Positions 21,170 through 32,595 of a stretch of DNA of 64,000 nucleotides are shown here, piece by piece. Under the pieces are notes generated by a model, which was not told where the DNA came from, searched no databases, and saw only the letters and a program-made list of their open reading frames with translations. The DNA comes from Cryoendolithus antarcticus (lineage: Eukaryota > Ascomycota > Dothideomycetes > Cladosporiales > Cladosporiaceae), in the NCBI GenBank assembly GCA_002077065.1, contig NAJO01000027.1, forward strand, positions 1 to 64,000, in the 5' to 3' direction. Each line of letters starts with the position of its first letter. The first letter of the stretch is position 1. The translations under genes were made by a program, and so were the position numbers.

Positions 21170-22009
21170 TCATGCAGCACCATCAATTTTCTCCGCCGTG
21201 TCCGCGACAGCAGCAGCAGTATCCGCGACCACCTTGTCCCCCCCGTCCGCCCCAGCTCCAGTCTCAGCATCAGCCTTCTCCTCCGCCTTCTTCACTCCTT
21301 CCGCCCCAGTATCCCCACCCAACGTCTTCACCAACTTCTTCACGACCTCTACCGTAGCTGCGGCTCCCCCAGCCTCAGCAGCCAACACCTTACCCTCCTT
21401 GTTCACCACAAAGACACCTCTAGTCGTGCCTGAGGGAGACTTCTTAAGCCCAATAGCTTGAATGAGTGTCGCTTTCGGATCGCAGAGCAGCTTGTACTTG
21501 ATATTTTGCTTTGTCGCGAAAGTGGTGTTGGCTTTCGGACTGTCTGTGGAGAGGCCGTAGATCACGAGACCAGTGGCTGTGAGCTCGTCGTAGGCGTCAC
21601 GGAAGAGCTGGACTTGTGTTGTGCCTGTGGGATCTGGATTAGTATGCATTAAGAGACCAAGAGCGCTGCGAGGTCCAGTCGGTCACGTACAACCTGGTGT
21701 GCTTGCTTTCGGGTACGTAAAGAGGACAACACCAGACTTGCTACTTTGCGCAAGCTTCGACAACGTAGTCTTTTCGCCATCATGCGTCTCGACTTCGCCG
21801 CCGAAGCCTTCGAGCTCAATGTTGTCGCCCTCCTTGGGTGGACCGGCTTTCGTAGGCTTCGCTGCGGGCGCAGGCGCATCCTCTTTCGCATCTGCGGTCT
21901 CTGCTACTGGAGCTTCAGCGTCCTTTGCTGCCTTCTTCGGCGCCGCCTTCTTCTTCGCAGGCGCTTCTGCTGGTGCTGCTGCCGCAGGTCTTTTGCGTAG
22001 TTCGACCAT
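21170..22009 (-). CDS. DOT5: Nuclear-type peroxiredoxin (Dot5/PrxQ-BCP family)
   Basis: This is a thiol peroxidase that reduces peroxides. Two exons (22009-21691, 21624-21170) give 257 aa. The intron (21690-21625; GTACGT donor, TACTAAT branch, CACAG acceptor) splits the peroxidatic Cys codon, so only the spliced reading restores TPGC-TTQVQLFRDAYDEL with Cys107. The residue five positions on, usually the resolving Cys in this family, is Gln112, so a 1-Cys mechanism or another resolving Cys is likely. The N-terminus is Lys/Ala/Pro-rich (KKKAAPKKAAK), fitting nuclear import and yeast Dot5. The C-terminus has an unusual Ala/Asp/Glu-rich tail of about 50 residues. Confidence 0.9.
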
Positions 22010-22621
22010 CGTGATATGCAGCTACCACAAGACTTGTGAAAGCGGAGTGTCAAGACGGAGGGTTTTTGATATGGAGTGTACAAGTCTGCAATGCGCCTTT
22101 CTTACCTTACAAAATCTACAAGAGTACATGTAATCGCAACTTGCGCAATTGCATGTTTGTACCTGGTTGACCAGACCACAGCCGCTAACAAAGCTCCCCC
22201 GCTCGTGTCCCCACACGCTGGAACGCCACGGCTGAAGATCGACCCCGGTGCCTGCCAAGAATCGTCGGTAGTCACTTGCCGTTTCTAGACTCCATCATCT
22301 TCCTTAAGGTCTCGAGTCCAACATAAAATGCAACTCAATGCGACGAACGTCGTTCGTCGTTGTCTGTCGCGCAGAGGGCACCGGCCGCCTGCCGCATCCA
22401 ACCTTGACGCCGTTCGTGATGCACATGACGCTCCCCCATCGCGTCTCCGCAAGGGTAGAGTGGACACAGATGGCATCGAAGCTTGACCGTCGCAGCGTTA
22501 TGGCGACTGCCCTTCAGGTGACGGGCGGAATCAACCCATCGATGTGGTACAGATGACAAGCACTTGTGCGGGTCGACCTGGCGACAGGTGCTTTTGTAGT
22601 TTTGTTCCGGAAGATGTCCTC
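22010..22621. other. Intergenic
   Basis: About 610 bp lies between the peroxiredoxin start and the 3' end of the PLC-like gene, both minus strand. I see no gene or repeat. Confidence 0.45.
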
Positions 22622-24174
22622 TCATCCCATAATGCTCACGGCGGCGATGACCAGCGCGACGACTGCGGCAAAGTACGAAGGTCGATATGTCGTCCCAGCG
22701 CTTGCGACGCCACAGCACTTCCGATTATACGTGACGCCGTTCATCCTCGCAGCAACCTCAAACACCGACCCAGGACCCGGATCGCCGAAGTTATAGTAGT
22801 CGACCAGCAGCCAGTTAGGCGCACGATCCCACTCCTCTGTAAAGCTCGTCAGCATATGCCCTCCGTTTGCGAAACCAGGGCTTGAACATACCAACACAAA
22901 GATCCGCCCTATTCCCCAACTGCCCCTCGATATCAAGCTGCCCGTTCGTTGTGTTGATGTCTGCCGTGTTCGGAATCAAAATCGCATCGGTCGAGTCCGT
23001 TCCCAATAGCGCCCCCAAATCGACAGCAGTATTCAGATTCTGATTGACCAGGTTCATCAAGCTCGTTCGTGCGAAAGTCTGATTCAGATTCGGAGGTCGC
23101 TGAATGCTGCAGTTGCGAAAATCTGCCACTTGCGGTGAAAATGCGGTCTCCGTCATATGTGTAAACTCGTCCAGGATATACGGTACTCTGGCGACGTCGG
23201 CGTCGTAGTCCATGAACATTATCATTCTCTTTCCTTGCAAGATGAGCTCTCCGAGGGTGGGCCATTGCTCACGGTACATAGGCGTTACTGGAGGGATGTA
23301 GAGATAGCGTTCGATGCCTGAGTTCTGAATCGCTGGGACATAGTTCTCGACATCTGTAAAGTCGGAGTTCACGATGAGCATTGTAAGTACTTCGTAAGGA
23401 TGTCGGTCAAGCCAGGAGACTACAGTCTCGAGCTCGGATTGCCAGGTGCCGGCGTTGAGGAGGTCGCAGGAGGTGTGGCAATTGTAGATGGTGTTGTTCA
23501 CGTAGTGGGTCTCGCCTTGCACTAGGGAGTCGTTAGCAGCGCTTCGATACAAGGAGTCTCGGAGGCAGCGTACGCATTCCAATCCCATCGTTCAATTGAT
23601 CCTCGATACCCAATTGCTGATTGCTTCCTGCGTTGTTCTTCACCGCGAAAGCAGAGTTGTGGGCGCATACTTGCGTGATGTTCCCGTACGAGCGGTTGCA
23701 AAACTCGACATGGCCATTGCAAGGCTGGGTATTGACCGGCAGAGGTGCTGTACTTGTGGAGCTTGCAGTGCCTGTGCTAGATGTCTGCCCGCCTCCAACA
23801 ATCGCTGTCAAGCTCTCGGACGTCGAGGTTCTCGTAATCTGTGTATTCGTACTGCTGGCAGACGACGTTTCATTTTGCGATTCGACCGTGGCAGTGCTCG
23901 TGTTCCTGGTGGTCTGGCCGTTGAAGGACGCGTACGTGTATTGCGTGCCGGTAAAGGACTCGGGCAGAGGTGTGCTAACGGTTACCAGCGTTTGGGAGAA
24001 TGTCAGTACACTCTCAGTTTGTGTGCTGTCATTGCTGCTGCTGCTGCTCCCACTGCTGCTACTCGAAGCTACAGATGAGCTATCGGAGGCGGCCACTGAG
24101 CTGCTTTCCGTCGAAGATTGTGCCCAAGCTGCTGTGGCCGTCAGGCAAAACACCAGCAAGATGTGAGGCAGCAT
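22622..24174 (-). CDS. Secreted, probably GPI-anchored PLC-like phosphodiesterase
   Basis: This is a TIM-barrel PLC-like phosphodiesterase of the fungal cell surface. Three exons (24174-23574, 23521-22892, 22836-22622) give 481 aa. Intron 1 (23573-23522) has a GCTAAC branch and CCTAG acceptor; intron 2 (22891-22837) has GTATGT, GCTGAC and TACAG. A signal peptide (MLPHILLVFCLTATAAWA) is followed by a Ser/Thr-rich stalk of about 130 residues encoded partly by CTG/AGC repeats. The barrel starts at CNGHVEFCNRSY, with likely catalytic His in CAHNSAF and in ETHYVN, then YNCHTSCDLLNAG. The C-terminus ends in a hydrophobic segment (YFAAVVALVIAAVSIMG) after a small-residue region, as expected for a GPI signal. 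Substrate unknown. Confidence 0.88.
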
Positions 24175-25055
24175 CTCGAATACGAGCTATTGCCACAAGA
24201 CACGCGTTGCACGACAGATGACAAGAGGAAGGGAAGGGAAGCTTTTCTTAGACAATAGATGAAACAATGCTGTACGAAGAGGACATGGAAGTCTACTCAT
24301 ACTCACTGCGACGCGATCATACCCATCGGAACCTTCGTGATAGGGCATCTCACGCCGGAAGACCCTTCTCGCACCGAAATGCCTTCACAATGCGATTGTG
24401 ACGTCGTTGTTGCGCGGCGACGAAAGAGAGTTTGACGCGTTTGCAATCGCGGAGACGTGCGGCTCTGCGGCATTGACATCGGTCGGTAGCTTTATTTAGG
24501 GGCTTTGGCTGCCTTTGGAGGAGGCGATCGACGAACGTCGTCTGGTGTCGCTGGACGCCGTATCAGGCGTCGATGAATGGACCGGAATGCATTCCAGACT
24601 ATGTCTGAGGGCGTGTAGTCGTCGAAATATCCTCGAAAGATCGTCTCGGCAATCGGCAGGGTGGAGCTTCCGCACGTGCCATCCCAAGAAATTCTCAACG
24701 ACGACAGCAGTAAAGTGACGTCTGTCGCCTCGCTCACGAGTGTGGCTCCGCGGTGGTGGTTACGAGTCGAAGCTTGCCAATGCGCGCGTCAACGTCCGCG
24801 CGTGGCAGTGGGTACCATGGCGTTGTCAGTCGCCGTAGGTAAGTGTCTTTCTTCCTTTCGCAACCAGTAGAGCAGTTCAACAAGTTACGTAGGACGAGGC
24901 TGAGCAAGAGTATCGATTCCTTATCACCTTCGACGTCCGCCGCCATCTCTCTCGGAGGTCTTGCATATCGCCCCCAGATCTCGGAGATACACCAATACCC
25001 CTGGCTCTAGACAGCCCATTGTTCTTCTTCTTCTTCCTACCCAGCAATCTGCGCA
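24175..25055. other. Intergenic, divergent promoters
   Basis: About 880 bp lies between the PLC-like gene and the SUR7-family gene. A CT-rich tract (ttcttcttc, around 25024-25040) directly precedes the SUR7-family ATG, as is common at fungal transcription starts. Nothing else is seen. Confidence 0.45.
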
Positions 25056-26058
25056 ATGTTCGGCCGGAAACCTAAAGCGTCCGCTGAAGGGCCAGCGGAA
25101 GATCGACGGAGCGACAGCGACAGAACCCTGACCGAGTCCGGTCCGAGCAATTCTCAGGTCAAGCGAGCAACACGAACTCGAAAGACATTCAGTCTGATCG
25201 CCAGCTTCTTGCTGCTTATCAGCGTGATCTTCCTCATACTGGTTGAGATAGGCAACATCAACGACCGACCAGTCATCCGATCGACATGGTTCATCAGACT
25301 GGACTTGTCGGAGGTCGTACCACTGAGCGTACCGAACGCCCAACTGATCAGCAGTATTGCACAAACGCTCGGCCTCAAAGATGACTATTACGTTGGCCTG
25401 TGGTCGTACTCTGGAAGGAATACTGGAGGTACCTCGGAGTTTTCGAAACCACAGACGCTGTACTGGTTCAATCCGGTCGAGGTCATCACATCTTCGCTCC
25501 TGTCGGGAGCTAGTAGTAAGTACTGAGCCCACGTCGTACCCTTGCAGCAAGTACTGACTATGACCCACAGTCGCTCTACCTGCCGAGATCAACAACTACC
25601 TCGACCTCCTCCGCCTCGCCTCGCACTGGATGTTCGGCCTCTTCCTGGGCGGCGTCTGCCTCAACTTCGTGCTCATCTTCCTGATCCCACTAGCAGTCTA
25701 CTCCAGGTGGGCCGCACTACCGATCGCCATCCTCACCTTTCTGGGCGCCCTATTCACGACGGTGGCCTCCATTCTCGGCACAGTAATCTTTCTCATTCTC
25801 AGCAGGGTCTTCAACTCAGTCGACCAGCTCAACATTCAAGCCACCATTGGAGTACAAATGTACGCGTTCATGTGGATCGCGAGTGGAGCCAGTATCATCG
25901 CTTGGATCATTCTGATGGGCGAATGCTGTTGCTGTGCTTCCAGGAGAGATGTCAAGAAAGGAAAGAAGAGGGGGAGCAAGAAGGCTTGGGAGACTGAGAC
26001 GGTGGGAGTGAATGAGAAGCCGGCAAGAGGAGGATTCATGGGTCGCGGAAGACGTTGA
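25056..26058 (+). CDS. SUR7/PalI-family four-TM plasma-membrane protein
   Basis: Two exons (25056-25515, 25571-26058) give 315 aa. The 55-nt intron (GTAAGT...CACAG) joins GAS to IALPAEINNYLDLL. TM1 is at about residues 46-65 (FSLIASFLLLISVIFLILVEI). An extracellular loop follows with LWSYSGRNTGG and LYWFNPVEVI. Three more TMs lie in the second exon. The cytoplasmic end begins with CCCC (possible palmitoylation) and a Lys/Arg-rich tail. This layout fits the SUR7 branch, which organises eisosome-associated membrane domains and cell-wall integrity. It lacks the typical PalI/Rim9 N-terminus, so a pH-signalling role should not be assumed. Confidence 0.85.
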
Positions 26059-26483
26059 GGGACAGACACGAAATATCTGCATTTAGCGATGGTGTTAGGG
26101 ATGTGTCTGCATCATACATGGGAGGGTGCTTGTCGATACAGTTATGTTCTCATGGACTTATTAGCCTTACCAGGATTGCGACCGCGTGAAAGATACCAGG
26201 CGTCCGCTGCCTATTTTATCTCACCCGATTACGAAATTCGCATCCAGTCGTCGATGTATTTGCTATTGACGTGGATCTCTCCACGTTGTCACACAACAAT
26301 GGTTTGTCCGAGAGACTGGCCACTTCTTCGATCCTCTGAAACTCCTGAGCTCTTAGCAGGTCTGCACGCACACTCACTATAGCGACGTCTCCCATGCGCT
26401 ACGAGTAAGAGACACATGAGCAGACTCGTAGGCTAGCAATTTCACTTACCTGCCTGCCGCACAGTAAGGCCCGCCCACTCCAA
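26059..26483. other. Intergenic
   Basis: About 425 bp between two convergent genes. No gene or repeat seen. Confidence 0.45.
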
Positions 26484-27185
26484 TCAAAAGCCCTTGTTAA
26501 TCCCCTCCCACTCCGGCTCGTCCAATCTCGCCCTCAAGAGATCACCTGGCCAACTTCCCCTCGGCGCCTTCAGAGGTACCCTCACCCCCTGCTCCGCTAC
26601 CGCATTCCCCAATACCTTCTCGATCTCGCCCCTCGGAAACTCCCTCTCCGTCCGCTCCACCACCCCCTCTCCTAACAACGCCCTCCACTTCCCGTCTCCG
26701 AAGTCAGCTTTGACGCCCATTCTCAAACACCTCGTCAGCGGTCCCATGCGCTCCGCGATACCCCGTGAAGTATGTAATGCAATCGCCGTCCAGATCTCCC
26801 GCAAGTCGACGTCGAAAGACGCCGAGCTGAGGAATTGCACAGCTGCGTCTGCGCCGCAGACTTCGAAGCGCTGAGCATGGTCGTGGTCGGTGCAGGTGCC
26901 AAAGTCGTGGAAGATCGCTGCTGCGAAGATGAGGTCGTCAAGATCAGTGAATTCTGCGGAGAGGTCGGGGAAGAGCTGCGAGCCGAAGCTGGCTGTGGGC
27001 TGCAGTTCGTTCACGTGACTGATGTCCACCTTGATCAGAGCGCGGGCGTAGATGTAGACGCGTAGGCTATGGGCTAGGATGTCTGGGTGTAGAAGCCTTT
27101 GGGCGTGCAGGTAGGCTGCACCTGAATTCCGCGTCTTCGGCACGCAGTTGGGGATGGTAACGTCTTTGCTCGTTGTTGGCGACAT
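26484..27185 (-). CDS. HD-domain protein, cyanamide-hydratase-like
   Basis: This 233-aa intronless protein has an HD metal-binding domain with His39 (LAHSLRVYIYARA), His93-Asp94 (IFHDFG) and His138 (IALHTSRGIAERMG). The arrangement fits the cyanamide hydratase (Ddi2/Ddi3-like) family, which hydrates cyanamide to urea using a metal ion. Length and motif spacing agree with the family. Other HD hydrolases with similar layout exist, so the substrate is inferred. The ATG at 27185 is the only reasonable start. Confidence 0.82.
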   Translation of the reverse strand: MSPTTSKDVTIPNCVPKTRNSGAAYLHAQRLLHPDILAHSLRVYIYARALIKVDISHVNELQPTASFGSQLFPDLSAEFTDLDDLIFAAAIFHDFGTCTDHDHAQRFEVCGADAAVQFLSSASFDVDLREIWTAIALHTSRGIAERMGPLTRCLRMGVKADFGDGKWRALLGEGVVERTEREFPRGEIEKVLGNAVAEQGVRVPLKAPRGSWPGDLLRARLDEPEWEGINKGF

Positions 27186-27820
27186 CGAACCGTTCGTTCG
27201 GTCTCTCGTTTGTGGAGTCTCTTAGTGCATTCAAGATTGAACTATATAGCATTCACTCGAGTCGTTGGGCTGTAAGGAGCGGTAATGTGAAAACCCGGTA
27301 ACTCTGATCCGTTTTTGTACTGCAACAGTTGTCAAGCTGGCGCTGGACAAAGCTTGGACGTGTCGATCGAAAACACGCCCTACCGCAAGTACACTAACTT
27401 GCGTAACATAGGCTAAACATGCTCAACGTACGATAGATCACAATACGCTCGTATCTTGGGCAGAAGGCTGGCATTACTGCGGATGTAGAGAAGGAGCGAA
27501 CGAGACTAGACGGAAGGAAGTAACGATGTGCGTTGTCTGCAGCAGGCGCGATGGTCATCGAGCTGTCGAGTGCTAGAGAGCAGGACACTACTAAAGAGGT
27601 CACCTCCGACTCCTCCATCCGTATAATCTGGGAAAAGGTCATGCCCGTCTCGTCAGAGTAGCATTAATCGATGGCGAAGCGACGCTGAGGGTGTCGTTAT
27701 GACGAAAGCATGCGATGAGCATTTGCTATCACGTCTGTATTGCGTTCCGGAGAAGTGTGAATAGTTTGTTAGATGTGTGCCTTAGGCAACAACTTCGTTC
27801 GGCATCACTGTCTAGCCACT
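27186..27820. other. Intergenic
   Basis: About 635 bp. Short frames (for example 27394-27642 minus) lack coding character and recognisable motifs. No repeat or RNA gene seen. Confidence 0.4.
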
Positions 27821-30362
27821 CTATCTGAACCTCACGCCACCACTCGGATCCCATCGTCCATCGACTGCCTTCTGCGGTGCTGCGCCGGCGCCAGGCGCTC
27901 CTCCAAACACGATCGGCATTCCCTCTTGCCAGACCTTCACGCCCGGCTGACTGTCCACCCTAGACGCCGCAGGTCTCTGCGGTTGCGGCGCAGCCAGTGG
28001 CTCCTGCTGTTGAATCATCCTCGCCGGCGGAGCAGTATGCTGTTGCGCTGCCTTCTGATTGAGCAGATTACTGTTATTCACCTGCTGTATCCTCAACCCC
28101 GCCATCGCATCAGCCAGATCCGCTTCCTGGGCCTGTGCCTCCGAACGACGAGTGTAGACAAAGTTCCTGCACTCGTCTCGGAATCGCGTAGTGATGGCCG
28201 AGAGATCGTTCCAGAACTTCCGCCCGGTGTCGAGATTCCGTAGGATCTCTTTGTAAGCCATGTATGCGTTCTCCAAGTTCTGTAGAGCCTGCTCGCGTTC
28301 CTTGGACGAAACGTCGCCACGCTTGGCGGATTGGAAGGCAGTATTGGCGTCTGTCACTCGTTGCATGAGGCGCTGCTGCTCGGAGGCGTCGCGCTTGACG
28401 TCCGCTTCGTCGATGTCGTACTTTTGAAGGCGTTCATCGAAGAAGGACTCGAATTGGGACGCCACGAGAGGTTGCATGGGCGAAGCACGCTCGAGTCTAC
28501 CGGCCTCGCGCAGGAGCTCCGAGTTGACGTCGTCTTCCTTCGCTTTCTGTCGGAGGACTTCGATCTTCTTCCGTCGTCTGCTCTCGATGCGGCTCACTTC
28601 ATTCACGGTGGCTCGTAGAATGTTGACCTCTCGTTCAACTTTGGGTGTTACAGTAGCTCGTCGGCTGGAAGGTACGAAGTCCTCCAGGTCGCGATCTGTT
28701 CCACCGAGTAGTCGGATCAGACTCTCGTTCTCGCGGACGCGGTTCTTGACCAGACCGTCACTGTTCTCAGCCTGCTTGAGGTACCTGTCGATATCATTTA
28801 CTTGAGCATACAGCTTTGGTACGGCGTCCTGTCCTGCCGCTCGTTTCCACTGGTGAGTGCCATACTTCCTTCGCGCAGCTTCGTCCTCTCCTGCTTCTTG
28901 TCGGAGCAGGTCTACCCCTTCCTGGTAGAGGCCACGATTGTTGGTCTTCAGCTTCTCAGTATCGGCTATTGTCGACTGCAGACGGTGTACGCCGTTAGCT
29001 TGCCGTATCTCCTGTGCGTGTGATGCAAGACCAGGTGGTAAGCCGAGCGGCTTCTCCAGAGCTTGCAATGATCCTGGCAGGTTCAGGCTCGACAACAACT
29101 CGTGGGCCTTCAGCGTCAGCGCCTCAAGTTCAGCAATGATGCTGTTGTTGACCAGCTTGTCCCTCCTATCGGCATATATCGACGCCGCAACATGCACGCT
29201 GTATGGCACAAGCTTCGCGAAGAGAGGCTTGCCTAGCTCGCCTCGATCGCCGAGCATCTCTTGCGAATGGCTCACTTCTTTCGGCACCCGGGAGGCAACC
29301 ATACTCGCTCGATCCAGGATCTTGAGCTCGCTCTTAGCAGGCTCAGGCAACAGGTAGATCGTGTCGTTGTCCTTCTCAGCCCGCTTCAAGTACTCCGCCA
29401 CCCTAGTCTTCAGCCCATTCAGATCGCTCAGCACAGCCTTGTTGACATATCTCGCCTCCTTCAGCGCCTCATTGATGCAGTTCAAGCTGTCTCGTAATCG
29501 TGCGATCTCCTCGCCGTACTTGTTCTTCTCCAAACAATCGCACGCAGCCCGGTACTGAGCCGCGGCGGCGAAGTGGTGATGCTTCGCGTTGATGTGGTGA
29601 ATCCACTCCGAGCTCACGCTGTCGCTCTTCAACGCCCAGTCTCCAGCTTCAGAGTACAGATCGCTGACCTTCGCTGCCAGCTTCGCGATCGACTGATCCT
29701 TCAGTCCATCCTTTACAGCCTTCTGCCAGAAGCACTCTTGCGCCTGCGCCAACATCAGATGTTCCAAGCTCTCTAGCGTAAGATGGTCCATGTCCTCCGG
29801 CGGCGAGCTGCGTAGCTCAGGTATGATGTCCGTCTTGAGATACGCGATCACTCCAGCAGCGGAGCAGAAGTTGGCGGCCGCAGACTTGAGCCCGTCAGAT
29901 GTGGCTCGGTTGGAAGATATGGCGATCTGGGAGTACATCGCAGCGAGGTTGAAGAGAACATTCACCAGCTCGAAGCGAAGGTTGTTCTCGGTATGTGCTT
30001 GAGTGGTGTGGTAGCCTAGGGCAGGGTACCAGGTGAAGTCTGCGCCGATCTACTTTGGTGGGTTCTGGTCAGTTCTCTAGTACCTCTTGAGTGATAAGTG
30101 CATGCCTCACATCGACTGGGAATTTCCCTCCCATCCAGACCAGTTGGGCCGCATATTGCTGCAGCTTCCGCACGCCACTCGCGTGCGGTTCGAGGGAGGT
30201 CACAGCATCTTTTCGAAGCTGATCAATGATCTCGAGATCGCGGGCGAAGGTGTCTGGGTGCTGGTCATACTTCGTGGAGATGTACTCCTTGATCGCGTCG
30301 GAGAGGAGGAGGTTGTGGGTTCGTCGGAAGGGGATGCTGAGGATATTGCCAGTGCTTGTCAT
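27821..30362 (-). CDS. palA: BRO1-domain pH-signalling scaffold PalA/Rim20
   Basis: PalA links ESCRT-III and the transcription factor PacC so that PacC is cleaved at alkaline pH. Two exons (30362-30111, 30049-27821) give 826 aa. The intron (30110-30050; GTGAGG...AGTAG) joins KFPVD to IGADFTWYPALGY, which is invariant in this family. The Bro1 domain covers roughly residues 5-400 (NILSIPFRR, ISTKYDQHPDTF, FNLAAMYSQIA, QECFWQKAVKDGLKD). A coiled V domain that binds YPXL motifs covers roughly 410-700. The tail is Gln/Pro/Ala-rich. The N-terminus fits PalA better than the endosomal paralogue Bro1/Vps31. ATX1 is divergent from it, 515 bp away. Confidence 0.93.
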
Positions 30363-30877
30363 TGCTGCGCACGTGTCGAGATCACGCAGGACCTTCCGAA
30401 GCGATTATGCCATTGCAATTTGAGGTATCAACAGTCGCATCGTTGGCGAGTCAGTACCCAGATGTATTCACTTCCCGCAAGAGTCAACAGTGAGGTCACC
30501 GCGGGGTGGTTCCTTCCGCTTCAGCCTCATGTCTCAACCCTGGCGATCACCAGGAATAGATAACTTGCTCACTCCAAGCTAAGGGTTGCCTATGATACTG
30601 AAACTACATGTTCTCGTCTCCCGTATCTGTTTCGAACCGGATCTTGCAGCAGTCTAGCCCCTCGAGCACGCAATTCGAGAACACGTGAGCCACCAGGCAC
30701 ATATCTGATTACCGATCCGGGCTCGAGTGTCATCTCAGCTACTCTCTCCTCTCTACTATCTCATTGCCCGTCCTCGCGACTCCATCTACTACAACACCTT
30801 CGGAAAGGAACGTTGCGCGACAGCGAAATCCACTCCCAAACATCGGAGGCCAGGAGATTCGAGACACGACGATCAAT
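30363..30877. other. Intergenic, palA/ATX1 divergent promoters
   Basis: 515 bp between divergent genes. A TTCGAAC-like box near 30630 was examined as a tRNA T-loop, but no arms fold around it. Nothing else is seen. Confidence 0.4.
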
Positions 30878-31181
30878 ATGTCGGAGCACAACTACAAGTT
30901 CAATGTCACCATGACCTGTGGAGGGTGCTCAGGCGCAGTGGAGCGGGTCCTCAAGAAGCTCGATGGTGAGTGTAGCCCACTCAGCTTCATGCCAGCTAGG
31001 AACGGGTCTAATGCGGCGCCAATCTTCAGGCGTGAAATCCTACGACGTCTCCCTCGACACCCAAACAGCCAATATTATCACCGAAGACTCAGTAGACTAC
31101 GCGACAGTCCTCGAGAAGATCAAGAAGACAGGCAAGAAAGTCAACAGCGGCGAGGCAGACGGCGTGGCACAAGAAGTGTAG
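30878..31181 (+). CDS. ATX1: Cytosolic copper chaperone ATX1
   Basis: This small HMA-domain protein carries Cu(I) from Ctr importers to the secretory-pathway copper ATPase (Ccc2). Two exons (30878-30965, 31030-31181) give 79 aa. The intron (30966-31029; GTGAGT...TTCAG) splits a Gly codon and joins KKLDG to VKSYDV. The metal site MTCGGC lies at residues 12-17, and the Lys-rich C-terminal region (KIKKTGKKV) is typical of Atx1. With the CTR and FRE genes about 12 kb away, this is the third copper-handling gene in the window. Confidence 0.93.
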
Positions 31182-31218
31182 AGCAACGAAGTCAAGCCAT
31201 CACAAACATTCATAAAGT

Positions 31219-32595
31219 CTAAAACCTAGCTTCAACCTTTTTCTCAGTGTCCTGCAACGCCCACTCGCTCCTCGCCCGCTTACTCCTCACGCGGTCAACC
31301 TGACTCCTCGTGAAGCCCTTGGCCTCGACAGCGGGGTTGTAGCCCAGTCCATTACGCTTCCCGACTTCCTCTGAGCTGACAGGGGCGTTCGTCTTCCCGT
31401 CAGCGCGCTTGTACACTGCTACCACAACAGCACCGCCAAGACCGAGGTTGTGTTGCAGCGCTGCCCTTGTGTCTTTCACGAGACGGTTGTTAGCCCATCC
31501 TCGCAGGTGCCAAACAAGCTCAGCGCATTGTGCGATGCCGGTGGCTCCCAGAGGATGACCTTTGCTGATCAGTCCTCCGGAGGGGTTGATGACGACCTTC
31601 CCGCCGTAGGTGATATCTCCGTTACGGACGAGCTCGTGCGCTTTGCCCTTCTCGCTCAAACCTAGAGCGTCAATGACGATCATCTCATTCGCGCTGAAGC
31701 AGTCGTGCAGTTCCACCACCTTGATCTCGTTGATGCTCACGCCGGCCTCTGCAAGCGCAGTCTTCGCGGCATCCTGGTTCATGCCATAGCCCATAAGGTC
31801 GATGGCCGAGCGGGAGAAGACGCTGGTGTCATCTGTCTTGAGGGCCTGTCCTGCGATCAGCACAGCCTGCTCTTTCAAGTGCGGGCGTGCATCCAAGAAA
31901 GTCTGAGACACTAGCACTGCTGCTGCGCCTCCATCTGAAGTAGGACAGCATTGTAGCTTCGTGATCGGCTCGTGGATAAGAGTAGACTTCATGACCTGCT
32001 CAAGCGTGTACTCGTCCTGGAATTGACTGTATGGATTCCGCTTTGAGTGCTCGTGGTTGACTCGTGCGATCTCGGCAAAGTCCTCCATCTTTGCGCCGTA
32101 CTTCTCCATATATTCCCGTCCTGCATTGCCGAACATTTGCGGCGCACCAGGAGCGTTCGTCACGCCGCGCGTGGCTTTCATCATCTCGCCGAAGGTGCCT
32201 GTGGGGTTTGCGCGGTCGTTGAAGAACGATTGGAGGCTCCCCGGGAACATCTTCTCGAAGCCCACGACCAGCACCGCATCTGCCTGGCCGCCAGCGATCA
32301 TCTGCCGGCCAAGATACAGGCCGGTCGAGCCAGTGGAGCAGTTGTTGTTCACGTTCCAGATCGGTATGGAGGTCGTTCCGAATTGGTAGAACACGCGCTG
32401 TCCACAAGTGCTGTCGCCGTAGCAGTAGCAGGCTACACCCATGTCCATGTCGTCGTAATTCACCTGGGCATCCAGCATAGCCTTGATTCCAGCCTCGAAG
32501 CCAAGCTCAGTGTAATCGACCTTTCCGCGAGGCTTGATGAACTTGGTCATGCCCACGCCGAGCACGTAGACGGGGTCCTTGCGTTTGGGAGCCAT
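31219..32595 (-). CDS. SCP2-type thiolase (acetyl-CoA acyltransferase family)
   Basis: This thiolase-fold enzyme resembles the sterol-carrier-protein-x thiolase, which cleaves 3-oxoacyl-CoA in peroxisomes. The 458-aa product has the nucleophilic Cys86 (NNNCSTGSTG), the HDCFSANE motif and the C-terminal GHPLGATG site. There is no SCP2 lipid-binding domain. It ends in ARF, which only loosely resembles a PTS1 signal. The start at 32595 (MAPKRKDPVYVLG) is the only ATG that fits. The frame stays open 103 codons further upstream, to about 32904, without an ATG, and that part looks non-coding. No intron is needed. Confidence 0.9.
   Translation of the reverse strand: MAPKRKDPVYVLGVGMTKFIKPRGKVDYTELGFEAGIKAMLDAQVNYDDMDMGVACYCYGDSTCGQRVFYQFGTTSIPIWNVNNNCSTGSTGLYLGRQMIAGGQADAVLVVGFEKMFPGSLQSFFNDRANPTGTFGEMMKATRGVTNAPGAPQMFGNAGREYMEKYGAKMEDFAEIARVNHEHSKRNPYSQFQDEYTLEQVMKSTLIHEPITKLQCCPTSDGGAAAVLVSQTFLDARPHLKEQAVLIAGQALKTDDTSVFSRSAIDLMGYGMNQDAAKTALAEAGVSINEIKVVELHDCFSANEMIVIDALGLSEKGKAHELVRNGDITYGGKVVINPSGGLISKGHPLGATGIAQCAELVWHLRGWANNRLVKDTRAALQHNLGLGGAVVVAVYKRADGKTNAPVSSEEVGKRNGLGYNPAVEAKGFTRSQVDRVRSKRARSEWALQDTEKKVEARF

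Noticed and set aside
24000..24110. CTG/GCT repeats as an independent microsatellite feature
   Set aside because: They encode the Ser-rich stalk of the GPI-anchored PLC-like protein and are explained by it.
25056..30362. A pal (pH-response) gene cluster made of the SUR7/PalI-family gene and palA
   Set aside because: The SUR7-family protein lacks PalI/Rim9 features; the family name alone would mislead.
30600..30700. Minus-strand tRNA suggested by a TTCGAAC-like box near 30630
   Set aside because: No T stem, acceptor stem or A box around it.
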